A DNA stretch of 64,000 bases from Endomychus coccineus. Its lineage: Eukaryota; Arthropoda; Insecta; Coleoptera; Endomychidae. The translations under genes and the position numbers were made by a program. The notes below the pieces were generated by a model. The model saw nothing but the letters and a program-made list of their open reading frames with translations, had not been told where the DNA came from and did no database searches. Positions 22,608 through 33,564 of this stretch are shown one piece after another. The number at the start of each line of letters is the position of its first letter. The stretch's first letter is position 1. The DNA lies in contig OY294070.1 of assembly GCA_958510875.1 (NCBI GenBank), positions 12,329,631-12,393,630 of the forward strand, in the 5' to 3' direction.

Positions 22608-24879
22608 CAGGGTGTCGAACTGCGTGGCCAAAATAAAACCGAAGATTCTTTGATTCGAAAAAAAGTTGATGAGCCTTTTTACTTTTGCCTCAAGTGTCTT
22701 GTTTAGCCGGTAGAGGGCTTCAAAATTGCAAAAATTATTTTGTTTTTTCGGTATAACTTGAGAACGTGATGAAGAACTTTTACAATATTTAGCAGGTGAG
22801 TTACTGTCAATAATGGCCATTTTTGAGAGTGGAGCACAAAGCCTTAGAGACCATAGAAATGGCTCAAACTTGAGGATGTAATGGGAAAAGTGTTCAGAAC
22901 TTTTTTGTGGTCAATGTAATTCACTCGATATTTTTTATGTACATAGGTTATCTAATTTGAAAACTTTTTATACTCTTAGAAAATTTTGATAAAATCAACG
23001 GATTAGCTTGAAAAAATTTTCGAGTCTCTGCAATTTTGCCTTTGCTTTTCTAATGTCATTTTGGCATTTGAAGAATTTATTCTCAAAACTGTCAGTTTTT
23101 ACTTTGCTTTCCGTAAAAATTTTATAAAATTATGGCTCAAAATTTCACTAACACTGAAATGGTTGATATGTTATTGATTTATGGACTTTGTCGTTGCAAT
23201 GGCCGGAGAAGGGAAAGATATCCGCATCGCAGAATTCCAAATCGGCAAACCTTCGCGAAACTGGCAGATTTGAAGCAAATCGCAGAGAAACTGGACGCAG
23301 ACGGACAAGAAGGACGTTAGAGCTCGAAGAAGAGATACTGGAAGCGGTTGAAACTGAACCTAGGATAAGCACACGACGTTTGAAACTTCGTATTGGATCC
23401 TCAAAATCATTAGTTCATAATGTACTGAAAGAAGAACTGTTGTATCCCTATCATATTAAAACAGTTCAAGACTTATTGCCCATGGATCCAGGTAATCGGC
23501 TAGATTTCTGTCGGCCTATTGTCCAAAGACAAAACGCAAACCCCAATTTTTGTAGAAGAATTCTGTTTACGGACGAAGATACTTTCACGAGATGTGGTCT
23601 TTTTAACCTCCATAATGAACATTTCTATGCTGATGAAAATCCTCATGAAACGGAAGTTACATATTTTCAGAATCAAACTAAAATCAATGTTTGGGTTGTA
23701 ATTGTGGATAACTTTATTATTGGCCCTACCGTTATACCCGATCGATTGAACGGGGAGAACTACTTGAACTTTTTGGAACAAAGGCTACTTGAACTGTTGG
23801 AAGACTTGCCCTTACACATTCGTCGTGGCCTGGTTCATCCATGATGGTGCACCTCCTCATTTCACATTAGCTGTGAGGCGACATTTGAATGCGGAATATC
23901 CAGATCGCTGGATAGGTAGAGGACACGATGCACCAGTGAACTGGCCGGCCCGCTCCCCTGATTTGACGCCCTGCGACTTCTTTCTATGGGGTTTGAAGTC
24001 GAAAGTTTATGCAGCTCCAGTAAACACACGAAAGGAATTGTTGCAACGAATTAATCATGAAGCGGATTTATTGAAGAATGATCCTGAAGTACTAGCCAGA
24101 GATCAATCCAATTTCTTGAAACGAATTAATTTGTGTATTCAGGAAAATGGGCAACATTTCGAACAATTGATGCCTTAGCGATTTCCCAAAAAGTTTTGTT
24201 GTTTCTTTTAATTTAGCATTTGTTTTTCCTAAATAATCACATCGTTTCCCCATTTCTATTGTTTTTATTATACGTGTTTTACCGAGATATTAACCATTTC
24301 AGTGTTAGTGAAATTTTGAGCCATAATTTTATAAAATTTTTACGGAAAGCAAAGTAAAAACTGACAGTTTTGAGAATAAATTCTCCAAATGCCAAAATGA
24401 CATTAGAAAAGCAAAGGCAACTAATGTATTTTAATCAAGTAAAATTAGTAAGCCAAAATTGCAGAGACTCGAAAATTATTTTTTTCAAGCTAATCCGTTG
24501 ATTTTATCCAAATTTTTTAAGAGTAAAAAAAGTTTTCAAATCAGTTAAGATATCTACATAAAAAATTACATTAAATTAAATGAATTACATCGACCACAAA
24601 AAAGTTCTGGACACTTTTCCCGTTACATCCTCAAGTTTGAGCCATTTCTATCGTCTCTAAGGCTCTATGCTCCACTCTCAAAACGGCTATTATTGACTGT
24701 AACTCACCTGCCAAATATTGTAAAAGTCCTCCATCACGTTCTCAAGTTATACCGAAAAAACAAAATTATTTTTGCAACTTTGAAGCCCTCTACCGGCAAA
24801 AGTAAAAAGGCTCATCAAATTTTTTTCGAATCAAAGAATCTTCGGTTTTATTTTAGCCACGCAGTTCGAGGACATCCTG
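22608..24879 (+). mobile_element. mariner-like element A with TIRs of about 0.6 kb
   Basis: The ends CAGGGTGTCGAACTGCGTGG and (inverted) CAGGATGTCCTCGAACTGCG start very long inverted repeats: about 22,608-23,170 and 24,287-24,879. The repeats run past the start codon, so the first ~11 transposase codons lie inside the left TIR and appear again, inverted, at the right end. The left flank has TA at 22,606; the right flank has TA two bases beyond the end. The element splits non-LTR copy 2 and so is younger than it. Confidence 0.85.
23132..24178 (+). pseudogene. mariner-like transposase of element A, two frameshifts
   Basis: An IS630-Tc1-mariner type transposase of the DUF4817 kind. The start MAQNFTNTEMVDMLLIYGLC and PNRQTFAKL form the N-terminal helix-turn-helix. 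After a frameshift near 23,290, the middle reads ISTRRLKLRIGSSKSLVHNV, LLYPYHIKTVQ, RRILFTDEDTFTR (first acid) and YADENPH. After a second frameshift near 23,820, FIHDGAPPHF (second D), SPDLTPCDFFLWG (third D) and CIQENGQHFEQLMP follow. The D-to-D gap is about 43 residues, longer than the 34 of classic mariner. Total length is about 345 residues, typical for the group. Confidence 0.9.
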
Positions 24880-25860
24880 AATAACCAGGATAATGGCAAT
24901 GCCATCGGACTAGATGCTTCCCAAGTAGAGCTTTGAGAAAAGCGCCAAAATAGTCATAACAGACACTCATGGAGGGGAAGACATCCAATAAATGCAGAAA
25001 TGACCTGTTAAACCGGCGGCTTCAAAACCGAGGAAGGTGCAGGAGCAGGAATACATATAGCCAAGTCAAAGACAAGAGTCTCACGGAGTTTGGGTAAGCA
25101 CGCTATTATATTCCAGGCAGAAGTTGCTGCAATACATCACTGTGCCGAAGAGCTATGAAGGCAAGAGTTTCAGGGAAAAACCATCGCCATATACTCTGAC
25201 AGTCAAGCGCCTATAAAAGCATTCAGCACCTTACAGGTCAATACCAAACTTGTCTAGGACTGCTTAGAAACCCTACAAGAGGTGGACATTCAAAACAGAC
25301 TGTCTTTAGCCTGGGTACCAAGCCACACAGGTTTCAAAGACAACGAAGAGGCTGACTTATTGGCCCAAAGAGCACGTGGGGCTCTAATTGGTGCAGAACC
25401 CTTCTTTGGTAAAGCAAATGCGCTGCACAAATCATATAACAGTATTTGGATGAAAAAGCAATCTGGAGAATGGTGGAAAAAGGCGCGGTGAATGAGGCCA
25501 AGGAGTTCATTAAAGAACCATCGCCAAACTGCACGGAGTACCTGCTAAGCCAGAATACTAGAATCATGGTTGTACATGAACAATATCGAACTGGCTAATT
25601 CAACATTATGCAGGTTCTGCCAGGAAGACGAGGAGACCTCAGTACACACTTGCTACTGCGAAGGCCTAACAAGGCTAAGGTTTTCAATGATAGGAAAGGA
25701 CGAACCACAACCCTCCCATTATATGGAGGACCTTGAGTCTGGCCTATGGAGTCTAGTCTAAAGACGGGTCTAGACAGGAAACTCTAACACTATAGATCTG
25801 CAAAGGTCGTGGTGATGAGGCTCCTAGCCCACAAACCTCATACAATCTATCTATTTACAT
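24880..25860 (+). pseudogene. non-LTR copy 2 continued: RNase H and C-terminal zinc knuckle
   Basis: From about 25,031 the frame reads GAGIHIAKSK, then FQAEVAAIHHC (catalytic E), IAIYSDSQAPIKAF (catalytic D) and SLAWVPSHTGFKDNEEADLL (His and final Asp), a complete set of RNase H motifs except the first. A TGA (about 25,157) and a TAG (about 25,256) interrupt it. The end (25,570-25,761) carries CRFCQEDEETSVHTCYC, the cysteine/histidine knuckle found at the C-terminus of such LINEs. A 3' UTR of about 100 bp follows. The RNase H would degrade the RNA template during target-primed reverse transcription. Confidence 0.85.
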
Positions 25861-26044
25861 CAGTATATCTATAAAACTGAAAAATTAAAGTGTAAAGGTA
25901 CGTTTATTTGTTTATCTCGGTTTATCTCGACGAAACTTGGATCTTCGAAGATGGTACTGTCGATCCCTGGCAGTCCTGGTAAGATTTTAGTACTAAAACT
26001 GTGAAGACGATGAAAGCGGGCTATTGTAGGTACTTCGTGCTGGT

Positions 26045-26290
26045 TGTACAGCAGGTTTTATTCCTAGTGCACTAATATTTTCTTCAAAAACAGTGGATGC
26101 CGATTATCATGGTGAAACGTATGAAAACATCTTCCCAAATTGGTTTCAATTTCAACTTTTAGTGAATTTAGAAGAACCCTCCACCATCGTTGTGGATAAT
26201 GAATAAACTGCCAACAAGCATCCCAAGTCATGTGATATACAAGAATGGTTAAGTAGGAATAACATACCTACCTACATTATGATAATACCT
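26045..26290 (+). pseudogene. fragment of a DDE_3-type transposase
   Basis: The frame reads AGFIPSALIFSSKT, DADYHGETYENIFPNWFQFQ and EEPSTIVVDN, then a TAA, and in the same frame CDIQEWLSRNNIP. This resembles the core of a Tc1/mariner-superfamily transposase common in arthropods (pattern G-F-I-P-N-A-L, S-x-D-Y-H-x-E-M, then I-V-M-D-N for the second catalytic acid). First and last acids are not seen. The resemblance is from memory of the family, with about 80 residues to judge by. Confidence 0.65.
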
Positions 26291-27500
26291 TCAAACCACT
26301 GTTGATCTTGGTATGTTAGCTAAAATATATGGCCAACGAAGTGCTTCGTCTATGCCCTTACCACTAATAGAATTTTGACATCATTGGACACATCTGGAGT
26401 ATAACGTTGGCATAGGTGGCAGTTCGGAGGAACAATCAGTGCTTATTTGTAAACGGGGATAGGAAAACCAATACCACAAATAAGGGCAAAGACTACTCGA
26501 CATAGGCACTGATAATGTGAATCATTTTGTGTTATTGTTAATCTGCAATGTTTGAAGGAATTAAAGTGTGAGAGTGTGAAGTAAAATTTATTATTTTGAT
26601 GTGCTTCAATAACCTGAAGTTACAATTTTAATACTTTCAACCGCAAATTTAATACAAATGAATGTTATCGATTTAAAGCAATACGCTTCCTTTGCATAAT
26701 TTTAATTTTTGATACCTGTATTTGAAACTCTTAGTTATCAGAATAGTTTTATTTCTTTATGAATTCTGTGATATTCCACTAGGTTTTCGTTCAGTCATAG
26801 AGGGAATTCTATACCGTAGTAATGTTTTTATTTGTTGCTACAAAAGTAGGCTCATAAATTCCATAGTATTTTGAACAAAATTTACTCGTATCAATAGCAA
26901 TAATAATACATAAGTATGCAACAGAAAATACACGTTCACATGATCCAAGGTTATTCATGTGAAAGATAATTATCCAACTTCTATGGCTTCTATTTGTTGA
27001 GATATTATGTTCATCCAACTAAAATAGTGGTGATGAGATTATCGGAATTAGATTTGAAAATCACGCATTGATTTAAACATTTTGATAAATGTAAAATTTT
27101 CACAACATACATATGCATTTTTATTGGCAATGAAAGGCTCTCTATGAATTGCTGTCAACCATTTTTGTTTCAAGATTGCGTCTTGTGGAAAAGCAAATGT
27201 TGAATAATAAGTCTTATCAGAATTTCTGACATAATTGCTATTGTATTTGAGTAGTCCACAACACGAAGGCATTGTGAGATAAAATGATACAAAATAAATA
27301 AAAGAAATTTCCCTTACCTAAATATCGTGATAAAAACTGATAACTTCTTAACTCAACATGGACATCTAAACCTAAACTCGCGTAAACACTAACCGAATAC
27401 CACTGGAAATAAACAACAAACAATCGTAACAGTATCGCTTCACTGTTTTAAGCACGAATTTGAGTTCTCCCATCGGACTACTAGCAAAGATAATGCTGTC
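26291..27500. other. no gene recognised
   Basis: AT-rich sequence with only short open frames on the minus strand (61-74 codons) that show no family features. Confidence 0.55.
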
Positions 27501-27502
27501 AA

Positions 27503-27742
27503 ATGATAAACCTAACTTTACCATATGATCATGACGCCACGGGGTCAACATATTGGTCTCTTATAATAGTTTTTTTATCGATGGTTGTGGCCCAGGGGGT
27601 TGAGATCCCGGATTTTCCCGATTTCGAAACTCCAAGAGGAGTTCTAAAATTTTTAAATATTTTATTTAAAACTAGGTTAGTAGTTTATTTGAAATGTGAT
27701 TGATTGATGTTCCTTCTTTGCACAGAAATTTGATTTGCTCTT
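27503..27742 (+). CDS. candidate short secreted peptide with a 50-bp intron
   Basis: Not a recognised family. An ATG frame holds a hydrophobic stretch (WSLIIVFLSMVVAQG, residues 18-32) that would suit a signal peptide core, then VEIPDFPDFETPRGVLKF. The frame meets AG|GTTAGT at 27,676. A good acceptor, TTCCTTCTTTGCACAG, ends at 27,725. Splicing would give RNLICS and a stop, about 62 residues in all. The N-terminus before the hydrophobic part is long for a signal peptide, so the real start could be elsewhere or upstream. It may equally be a chance frame or a first exon of something larger. No neighbour supports it. Confidence 0.25.
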
Positions 27743-28424
27743 GAATAGATGTATTATTAAAGTGCATGTATACTCGGGTGGGAGGTACGACTTCTGTTTA
27801 ATAGTCGAATGTCTCTATAAGCCGGCGCTAGATATATATATTATCTCTATGGTCGGCGGATGTTCCGTAGTTACTCGAGAGAGGTAGCGAGAGCTGAAAC
27901 CGTCACCAGACCATAGAGATCAAGATCATACTGAGACAAATTGTTTCAATACACAGTGGCATTCTTAAAGATAGGAGCTAATCAACTAAATATAAATCTA
28001 AAATTATGTCCTTAAATACTAGAAATCAATCTTAATATGGCACAAATTGAGGGATAAGAGTAAAGAATAGTTTGGGAGGGAGGATAGTTACAAAATTGAT
28101 AACAATTGGTATCGATATTGTTTTTTGAATGTTTTAACATTTCTATGGATTCTAGCATATTGAATTTATGTCCTTTCTTGAATATGTAAAATATTGAGAT
28201 AAAGGGTGAACTCGTGATATGTTCCAACAGCCCTTTTCTGAAGGGTTGAAAATTAAAAAAAAAATCGCAAAGTATATATAGGTACGTTGAATCAATTCGA
28301 AACTTTCACAGTAAATTTAAGTTGACTTAAAAAACTGCTCTCACAATTTCAAAAAAACGTTTAGCACTAACTACAAAAACAATTATTGAAGTAAACTTAC
28401 ACCGTTCTTCAACAGTTTATAACA
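27743..28424. other. no gene; 12-bp inverted pair near 27.85 and 27.91 kb
   Basis: TCTCTATGGTC (27,845) and GACCATAGAGA (27,910) form a short stem around about 55 bp. CATAGAGATCAAGAT at 27,912 recurs inverted near 37,333, and starts like the CATAG ends of the P-type elements in this window, so it may be an unpaired end. Confidence 0.45.
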
Positions 28425-28425
28425 A

Positions 28426-28488
28426 GTGGCGATGTGGTCTACATATCGGTTCCTTCCCAGTAGTCTCGAGTTCGATTCCCAGAAGCGG
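28426..28488 (+). repeat. tRNA-derived SINE head (A and B boxes)
   Basis: TGGCGATGTGG (28,427) fits the A box TRGCNNAGYGG at 10 of 11 positions. AGTTCGATTCC (28,470) fits the B box GGTTCGANTCC at 10 of 11, with a gap of about 32 bp as in tRNA genes. The arms do not pair well enough for a functional tRNA, and an AT-rich body follows, so a pol III SINE or tRNA pseudogene is the better reading. Confidence 0.5.
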
Positions 28489-28545
28489 AAAATTTATTTT
28501 TGGACATTTTCTTATAAACATTAATTTGAATATTATTTAGTTGTA

Positions 28546-28905
28546 TCAGCCTCTTTGTAGCCTGTGTGGCATGGTACCCCGACTAAATACAGTCTGTTTT
28601 GACTGCCCAACTCTTCTAGGGCTTCTGAGTAGTCCCAGACAAATTTGAAATTGGTCTAGTAAGGTACTGAATGTTTTTATAGCCGGTTGGCTGTCAGAGT
28701 ATATGGTGATAGTTTTCCCTGAAACTTTTGCCTTAATAGCTCTTTGGCACAGTGATGTATTGCAGCAACTTCTGCCTAGAATATCGTCACGTGTTTGCCC
28801 AAACTCAGTGAGACTCTTGTCTTGACTTGGCTTTATATATTCCTGCTCCTGCACCTTCCTCTACCTCACAACCAACTTCATAGAGTATCTCTCGAGGCTG
28901 CTGGA
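28546..28905 (-). pseudogene. non-LTR RNase H fragment, copy 3
   Basis: The minus-strand frame includes QEQEYIKPSQDKSLTEFGQT and KTITIYSDSQPAIKTFSTLL, matching at DNA level the RNase H part of copy 2 (25,030-25,330). The catalytic Asp motif IYSDSQ is present; other acids are lost to frameshifts. It is an isolated 360-bp piece with no reverse transcriptase beside it. Confidence 0.8.
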
Positions 28906-29894
28906 TATTCCATGTTCTGTTTTTCTTCTATCAAATAATTGCATGCAGTTACTTCTTGGTAAATTACAACTGTTTGGAAATTACATCTAACATTACAAAT
29001 AATTTATATTATTCTATATGATAAGTGAAGAACACAATTTATTATATAACGATGGTTCAAATCTGCAATAGCATATACGACATCCTGTTGATTATTCTGT
29101 AAGCAGAGGATGGTAAAACTCCAATAAAATCAGCAACGACAATTTGCAGGTTTCCACTAGCATTATATTGAAAGTTGAAGTAAAAGTAGAACACAACCTG
29201 CATTGAAATCAATCAGATATTATTTAAAATATCTCACATAGTCAGATAACGGATACCACAGCATACCTGATTGTTGTTAACTTAATTTGTCAATTATTCC
29301 CAAAAAAATGCAACGACATACATTTCCTTATTTTTACTTCCCTCACTATATATTGTAAGGGAAGGGTTGTAATCCCCCCCCCCCCCCCCAATGACGAACT
29401 AACAATTTTTCATCTTGGGGTAACATATAACCTTGAAAACAAATGTCGAAAACCGCGAAATTCTTCAGAACGCCGTAGCGAAATAGTAGATAATTTATTT
29501 AAAATCACGCTGTGGTCGCGAAATTAATATTTTAACACACACATTGGTGGAATACTCCATGTTCATTTCATTGGAGTTTTGTTTCTCTGGTACAAGGAGA
29601 TGCCGTACTAGAACTAAGACCAAAGTCAATGGTTATATAACCTAAAAAAGATTGGTATATCCTGTTGAACGCAAATTTAAGTTTGATTGTGTTTTTTAGA
29701 AATGGTTAATTTGAACCTGATCAGGATGAGCTAATACTATTAAACTGGCCGACTGAAAATGTTACAATTTAACAGAGAAGTTTTCTGCCTGATCAAGTGA
29801 TCCCAGCTTATGTTATTTGGGAAGTAGCAATCAAAATTTCGGTATCCAATATTTCATTAAATTTGAAGTATCCATCTGAATGAAAATTTTTGGC
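28906..29894. other. no gene recognised; C-tract at 29,377
   Basis: A run of about 15 C follows ACTTCCCTCACTATATATTGTAAGGG at 29,338, a motif related to the one at 11,232. Otherwise AT-rich and without coding signal. Confidence 0.55.
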
Positions 29895-30435
29895 CTCAGG
29901 ATGAATCTCGTGCCGCAATAGCACGACTTGATGTTGATGTTTCGCCAACCATTACAGATAGTATCTTCAGGGAAGGCCTGAGATTTGAACTGAAACTGAT
30001 TCTTCTAGTTTTTATTGTGGGTAAAACACACGCTACACAGTTCAAGCCTTTATTCCGGTGGTTCTCTCCGTTCTTGTACCTGATCTTGCCGTTGTGTGAT
30101 CATGTGCGAAGTGGAATTTTTGAGGATGGGTTACCAAATGTTGGGAAAGTAATATCCTGAGTCACGGCTTAGATTTTTTGGATATTTCATGATACCGATC
30201 GCTTCAAAAATTTTTCGCCAATAGAAGTTTGGAGTTCGGGCTAGAATTTCAATATTTTCGAAAAGGATTTGATGATTAGTGTCAAACGACCTGTTTCACC
30301 AATGTAGACTTTACCGCAAAAACAGGGAATGCTATAAGCACCTTCTAAATGAAGAGGAGGAATGTGATCTTTGATAGACTTGTAAGACTGACATTGTTTT
30401 TGGAAGTGTTGAAAACCGAGCAGAAATATTCTGCT
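29895..30435 (-). mobile_element. Penelope-like element, copy 2 (GIY-YIG part only)
   Basis: Aligns in the same orientation with 11,800-12,440 over about 540 bp (TTTCGC-AACCATTACAG, GAGTCACGG, CACCTTCTAAATGAAGAGGAGG). Relative to copy 1 it lacks about 80 bp at 30,288. This removes the helix after the GIY-YIG motif (VATRVKEH to AGHK region) and shifts the frame, so the nuclease is dead. The reverse transcriptase is absent. The flank beyond 30,435 does not match copy 1. Confidence 0.8.
29935..29970 (-). ncRNA. hammerhead-ribozyme-like motif, PLE copy 2
   Basis: On the minus strand: CTGAAGA, a possible stem, GGCGAAACATC. Both core pieces (CUGANGA and GAAA) are intact here, unlike in copy 1, and AUC after GAAA satisfies the NUH rule. 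The stem II strand has decayed (TACTATC against GGTTGGC), so activity is doubtful, but with copy 1 it shows the motif belongs to the family. Confidence 0.42.
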
Positions 30436-31053
30436 TCATATCGAGAATAATACATTTATTCACTGATATATTCCAATGTTATCGACTGCAGTAATTTTTC
30501 CAAAACCGAGAGAGCATATTGCAATAAATAATGTCGGTTCTCTCAATTAATGTGCCTGTGTGTATGTATTGCGAACAATTCAAATTAAAATACATAAATT
30601 GTCTATATAAAACACGCATTTCTCTCTGAAAATCATTACGAATCCCCACCAACTTCATCAAACCACGGCCACTAGATACAAAATTCCCTTTTTATTTAAA
30701 AAAATCAATTGTACATATATACACACATACCAGTCGGAACAATACTATATTCCTCCTCTCCTATAACTAATCGATAGAATTCGTAAGTTGATATCAGTGC
30801 TGCTGCGTGCGTTTGTGTGTGCATCACACACAAAATGCACTTCTGTTGCAGCCCCGGCGAGCAAGAGGGAGTGGAATAATTAGAACGGGCCAAAACACTG
30901 GATTTACTGCATCCTCTGTTTTCGCAGCGTAGCATAAGCAGCGCTATCGCTTTCTGACAGCACCGATGAGGCATTTGTTTCTCTCGATAGCGATATTGGA
31001 TATGTCGGGAGTATAAATAATGAGAAAAACCTTAACGCAAGGAGAGATCGAAA
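30436..31053. other. no gene; TATA-like element near 31,012
   Basis: The part 30.78-31.02 kb is less AT-rich, with palindromic words CGATAGCGATA and TGTGTGTGCATCACACACA. It ends in GGGAGTATAAATAATG. This could be a promoter of a host gene or element, but no transcript-side gene is recognised. Confidence 0.3.
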
Positions 31054-31434
31054 GTGATTCGTATTTATGCGATTGGCAACAATGTTTGCTTTTATCGTGA
31101 GACGATCAGTATGGTTATCGTTTGGTATCCATTATCGTGTCCCACATCGTCTGACCCATATCAAAGTCATCAAATTAACAGCCTTCTCAAGGACAATTCA
31201 TCTTCAGATGTTTTGCTCGATATTGTATTGAACGATGTTGCTGAATTTGTGAATATAGCTTTGGTTTTGGATTCATCTAAAGGTCCATCAAACCGAATAA
31301 TACAAGGAGGATATACCAACGATTTGTCAATGTTCCTTCATAATTTTCCAATTTGCAAACCTATAAGTTGCTCATCATTTGATAGCGAAAGCAGTGTTAG
31401 GAAACAGCGGCGGCTTTTCCGGCTAGGCTGGTAA
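31054..31434 (+). CDS. open frame of unknown nature
   Basis: About 126 open codons beginning at GTG; the first ATG in frame is near 31,111, giving about 108 residues. There are no transmembrane segments, no cysteine pattern and no recognised motif. The middle (LLDIVLNDVAEFVNIALVLD) could form a helix. It lies about 35 bp after a TATA-like box, the only contextual support. It may be an exon or a chance frame; I do not assign a function. Confidence 0.2.
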   Translation: MIRIYAIGNNVCFYRETISMVIVWYPLSCPTSSDPYQSHQINSLLKDNSSSDVLLDIVLNDVAEFVNIALVLDSSKGPSNRIIQGGYTNDLSMFLHNFPICKPISCSSFDSESSVRKQRRLFRLGW

Positions 31435-31539
31435 AGCAGGCTTCTCCATAAAATCAAATTTAGAAATAGAAGAATAAGTATTATTATTATTAAACTTATT
31501 AAGAATACCCAGTGCATATAACAATTTTGCATGGTTTTG

Positions 31540-31805
31540 GTGCTTAATTGTTGAAAATTCATATCTAAAGCTTTAATAAAAAATACACTTGTGATAAATT
31601 TTAACAAACTTCATTTTTATTAAACAAAACGTGACACGGTGGCTTTATCAAACAATGGCTTTACAAACTATGGTTTATTTCTCAAATATTAAAATTGAGA
31701 TTAAGAAGGAGGGAATGAGTGAGGTATGTGTACAGTAGGATAAAAGTTACTTAAAAATAAATTTAATAATGGTGAATTGTTAAAGTCTTTCTGATCATTT
31801 AAGGT
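31540..31805 (-). mobile_element. Penelope-like element tail, minus copy of the 40.7-41.1 kb sequence
   Basis: Reverse complement of 40,740-41,090: TTTATTAAACAAAACGTGA, GGTGGCTTTATCAAAC and TTAATAATGGTGAATTG all recur inverted. It lacks about 13 bp (TGGTGAAACATGT) relative to the plus copy, exactly the GAAA-bearing strand of the hammerhead-like motif. Confidence 0.7.
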
Positions 31806-33564
31806 GTTTCCTGTATTTTTAAACTTATCAATATCAATTTTCTCTGTGTTTCTATTTTGTTTTTGTATAAATATCAATAAAGTGTTTCAATTTTACTTCT
31901 CTTTTTCTTACCTTTCTATATTATATCCTATATCCTATAATTTCAAGAGTAACTGCTTCTACCATCGATTTTTTTTATTTATCTATTACCAAATCAGAAA
32001 ATGAATAGTTACGAATGTTGCTTTGTACCCTTCAAAAAATAGCCCCCACAAAAAGTCTATGTGCCAAGAGAAGTTAACCGTCGAATGAAATGAAAATTCT
32101 GGTAATAATGGCTCCTTTTGTATATTCAATCAAGAATTCGGATGCTTGAGTATTTATCTACCAAAAACAGATAGTATATTTGCTCTTCCATCTAGAATGA
32201 AGATTGATTTACTCGGCTTATATCAGTATCGGAACTTGGTCGCTTTGATGTCTGTTTTCATATTCAATTTCGATATTTTTCCCTCATTGAGTATTGATGA
32301 GGATTGGTTGAGATGCGATAAAGCATATTATAACCATATCTACTTTGAAGCAGCATACAAATATCATAAATACGACCCTGTATTAACGAAATGCTAGATA
32401 CGTTCCTGTGGAAATCATCTATTTACGAAGCACAGAAAATCAATACAATGGAGATAGTGTGCTCCATAGAATAATCGATCCCCAGTTGATTTTTACAGAT
32501 GAAATTCATTGTCATTCAAGGATTCAAAATTGGTCAGTGTCTCATGACAATATTACGAATATAGAAGAAACACTATGATCATTATTTACTTCTACTATCT
32601 ATGATAAAATCACTATCGAACAGATTCATGGCACGTCTTACATTTGTGTATTTAATTCTTCTCTGTCGAATTCTTGATCAACTCCAGGTATGCAACCAAA
32701 GTTACATTGTCAAGTATAACAATCCTAGCATTGCATTAATTCAGGATGAATACAAGGCAATGAATCACACACACATTAAGTAGATGTACTTTCATTTGAC
32801 AAAATAATGAACAAAGTAAAAATGAAAGGGATAAATATAACAAACTTTTCCAAATTCATTTATGTTATTTTGTTCTTGTTCAGGCTTCCAAAGACAAGGA
32901 TAAATATATATCTATCTTGTGATTACGGGATTCATGTATTTTGTCGAATATATTTCGTATAGAAGTATGTATTTCGCATTACTCATTCGATTTAAGACTT
33001 TAACATGGCTAAAACTTTCCACTTTTACAAATCTAAGTTCAAACTTGGCTCGAAGGACCACCAGAAATAATATAACATGACATTTCTCTGTAATAATTTC
33101 AAGAATTATATAAAAATAAATGTTGATCCAACATAAAGTTATTTTTGCATCAGTTTGATAAACAGAAAGATCATATTATCCTTCTCACTATTCAAAAATC
33201 AATAAATACAAAACAACCAGTTATTGGAAGCGCAAAATATAAACAGCGAAATTCTGTATCTTTTACTGACAAAATCTCCCATAATTCATGCAATTGGAAG
33301 TTCTGGAAGACATTCAGTCTCATATTATTGTTTCATCTACTTTTCGAGAGAATGCTAAAATCACGAATGTTGTGCCACTGTATGGTGTTATTTTCCCATT
33401 AGTTTTAAAATCAGTGCTACACGTCTCAGCTGCTTATACAACTTTGTGAAAGTTTCATAACTGTTGTAATTGTAAAATAAATGTATAATTGAAAAAACTA
33501 CATATATTCAATGATGTTTCTGATGGAATTTCATGGAATATATGAAACGTAAAGAGGAAAATTC
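31806..33564. other. no gene recognised
   Basis: AT-rich. Open frames at 32,146-32,397 (83 codons, ATG start unclear) and 33,145-33,402 have no family features. Confidence 0.5.

Noticed and set aside
28426..28488. Functional tRNA gene
   Set aside because: The boxes are good, but acceptor and T stems do not pair convincingly.
29377..29391. C-tract as telomeric or G-quadruplex array
   Set aside because: A single homopolymer run with no repeated G/C tracts and no TTAGG repeats nearby.
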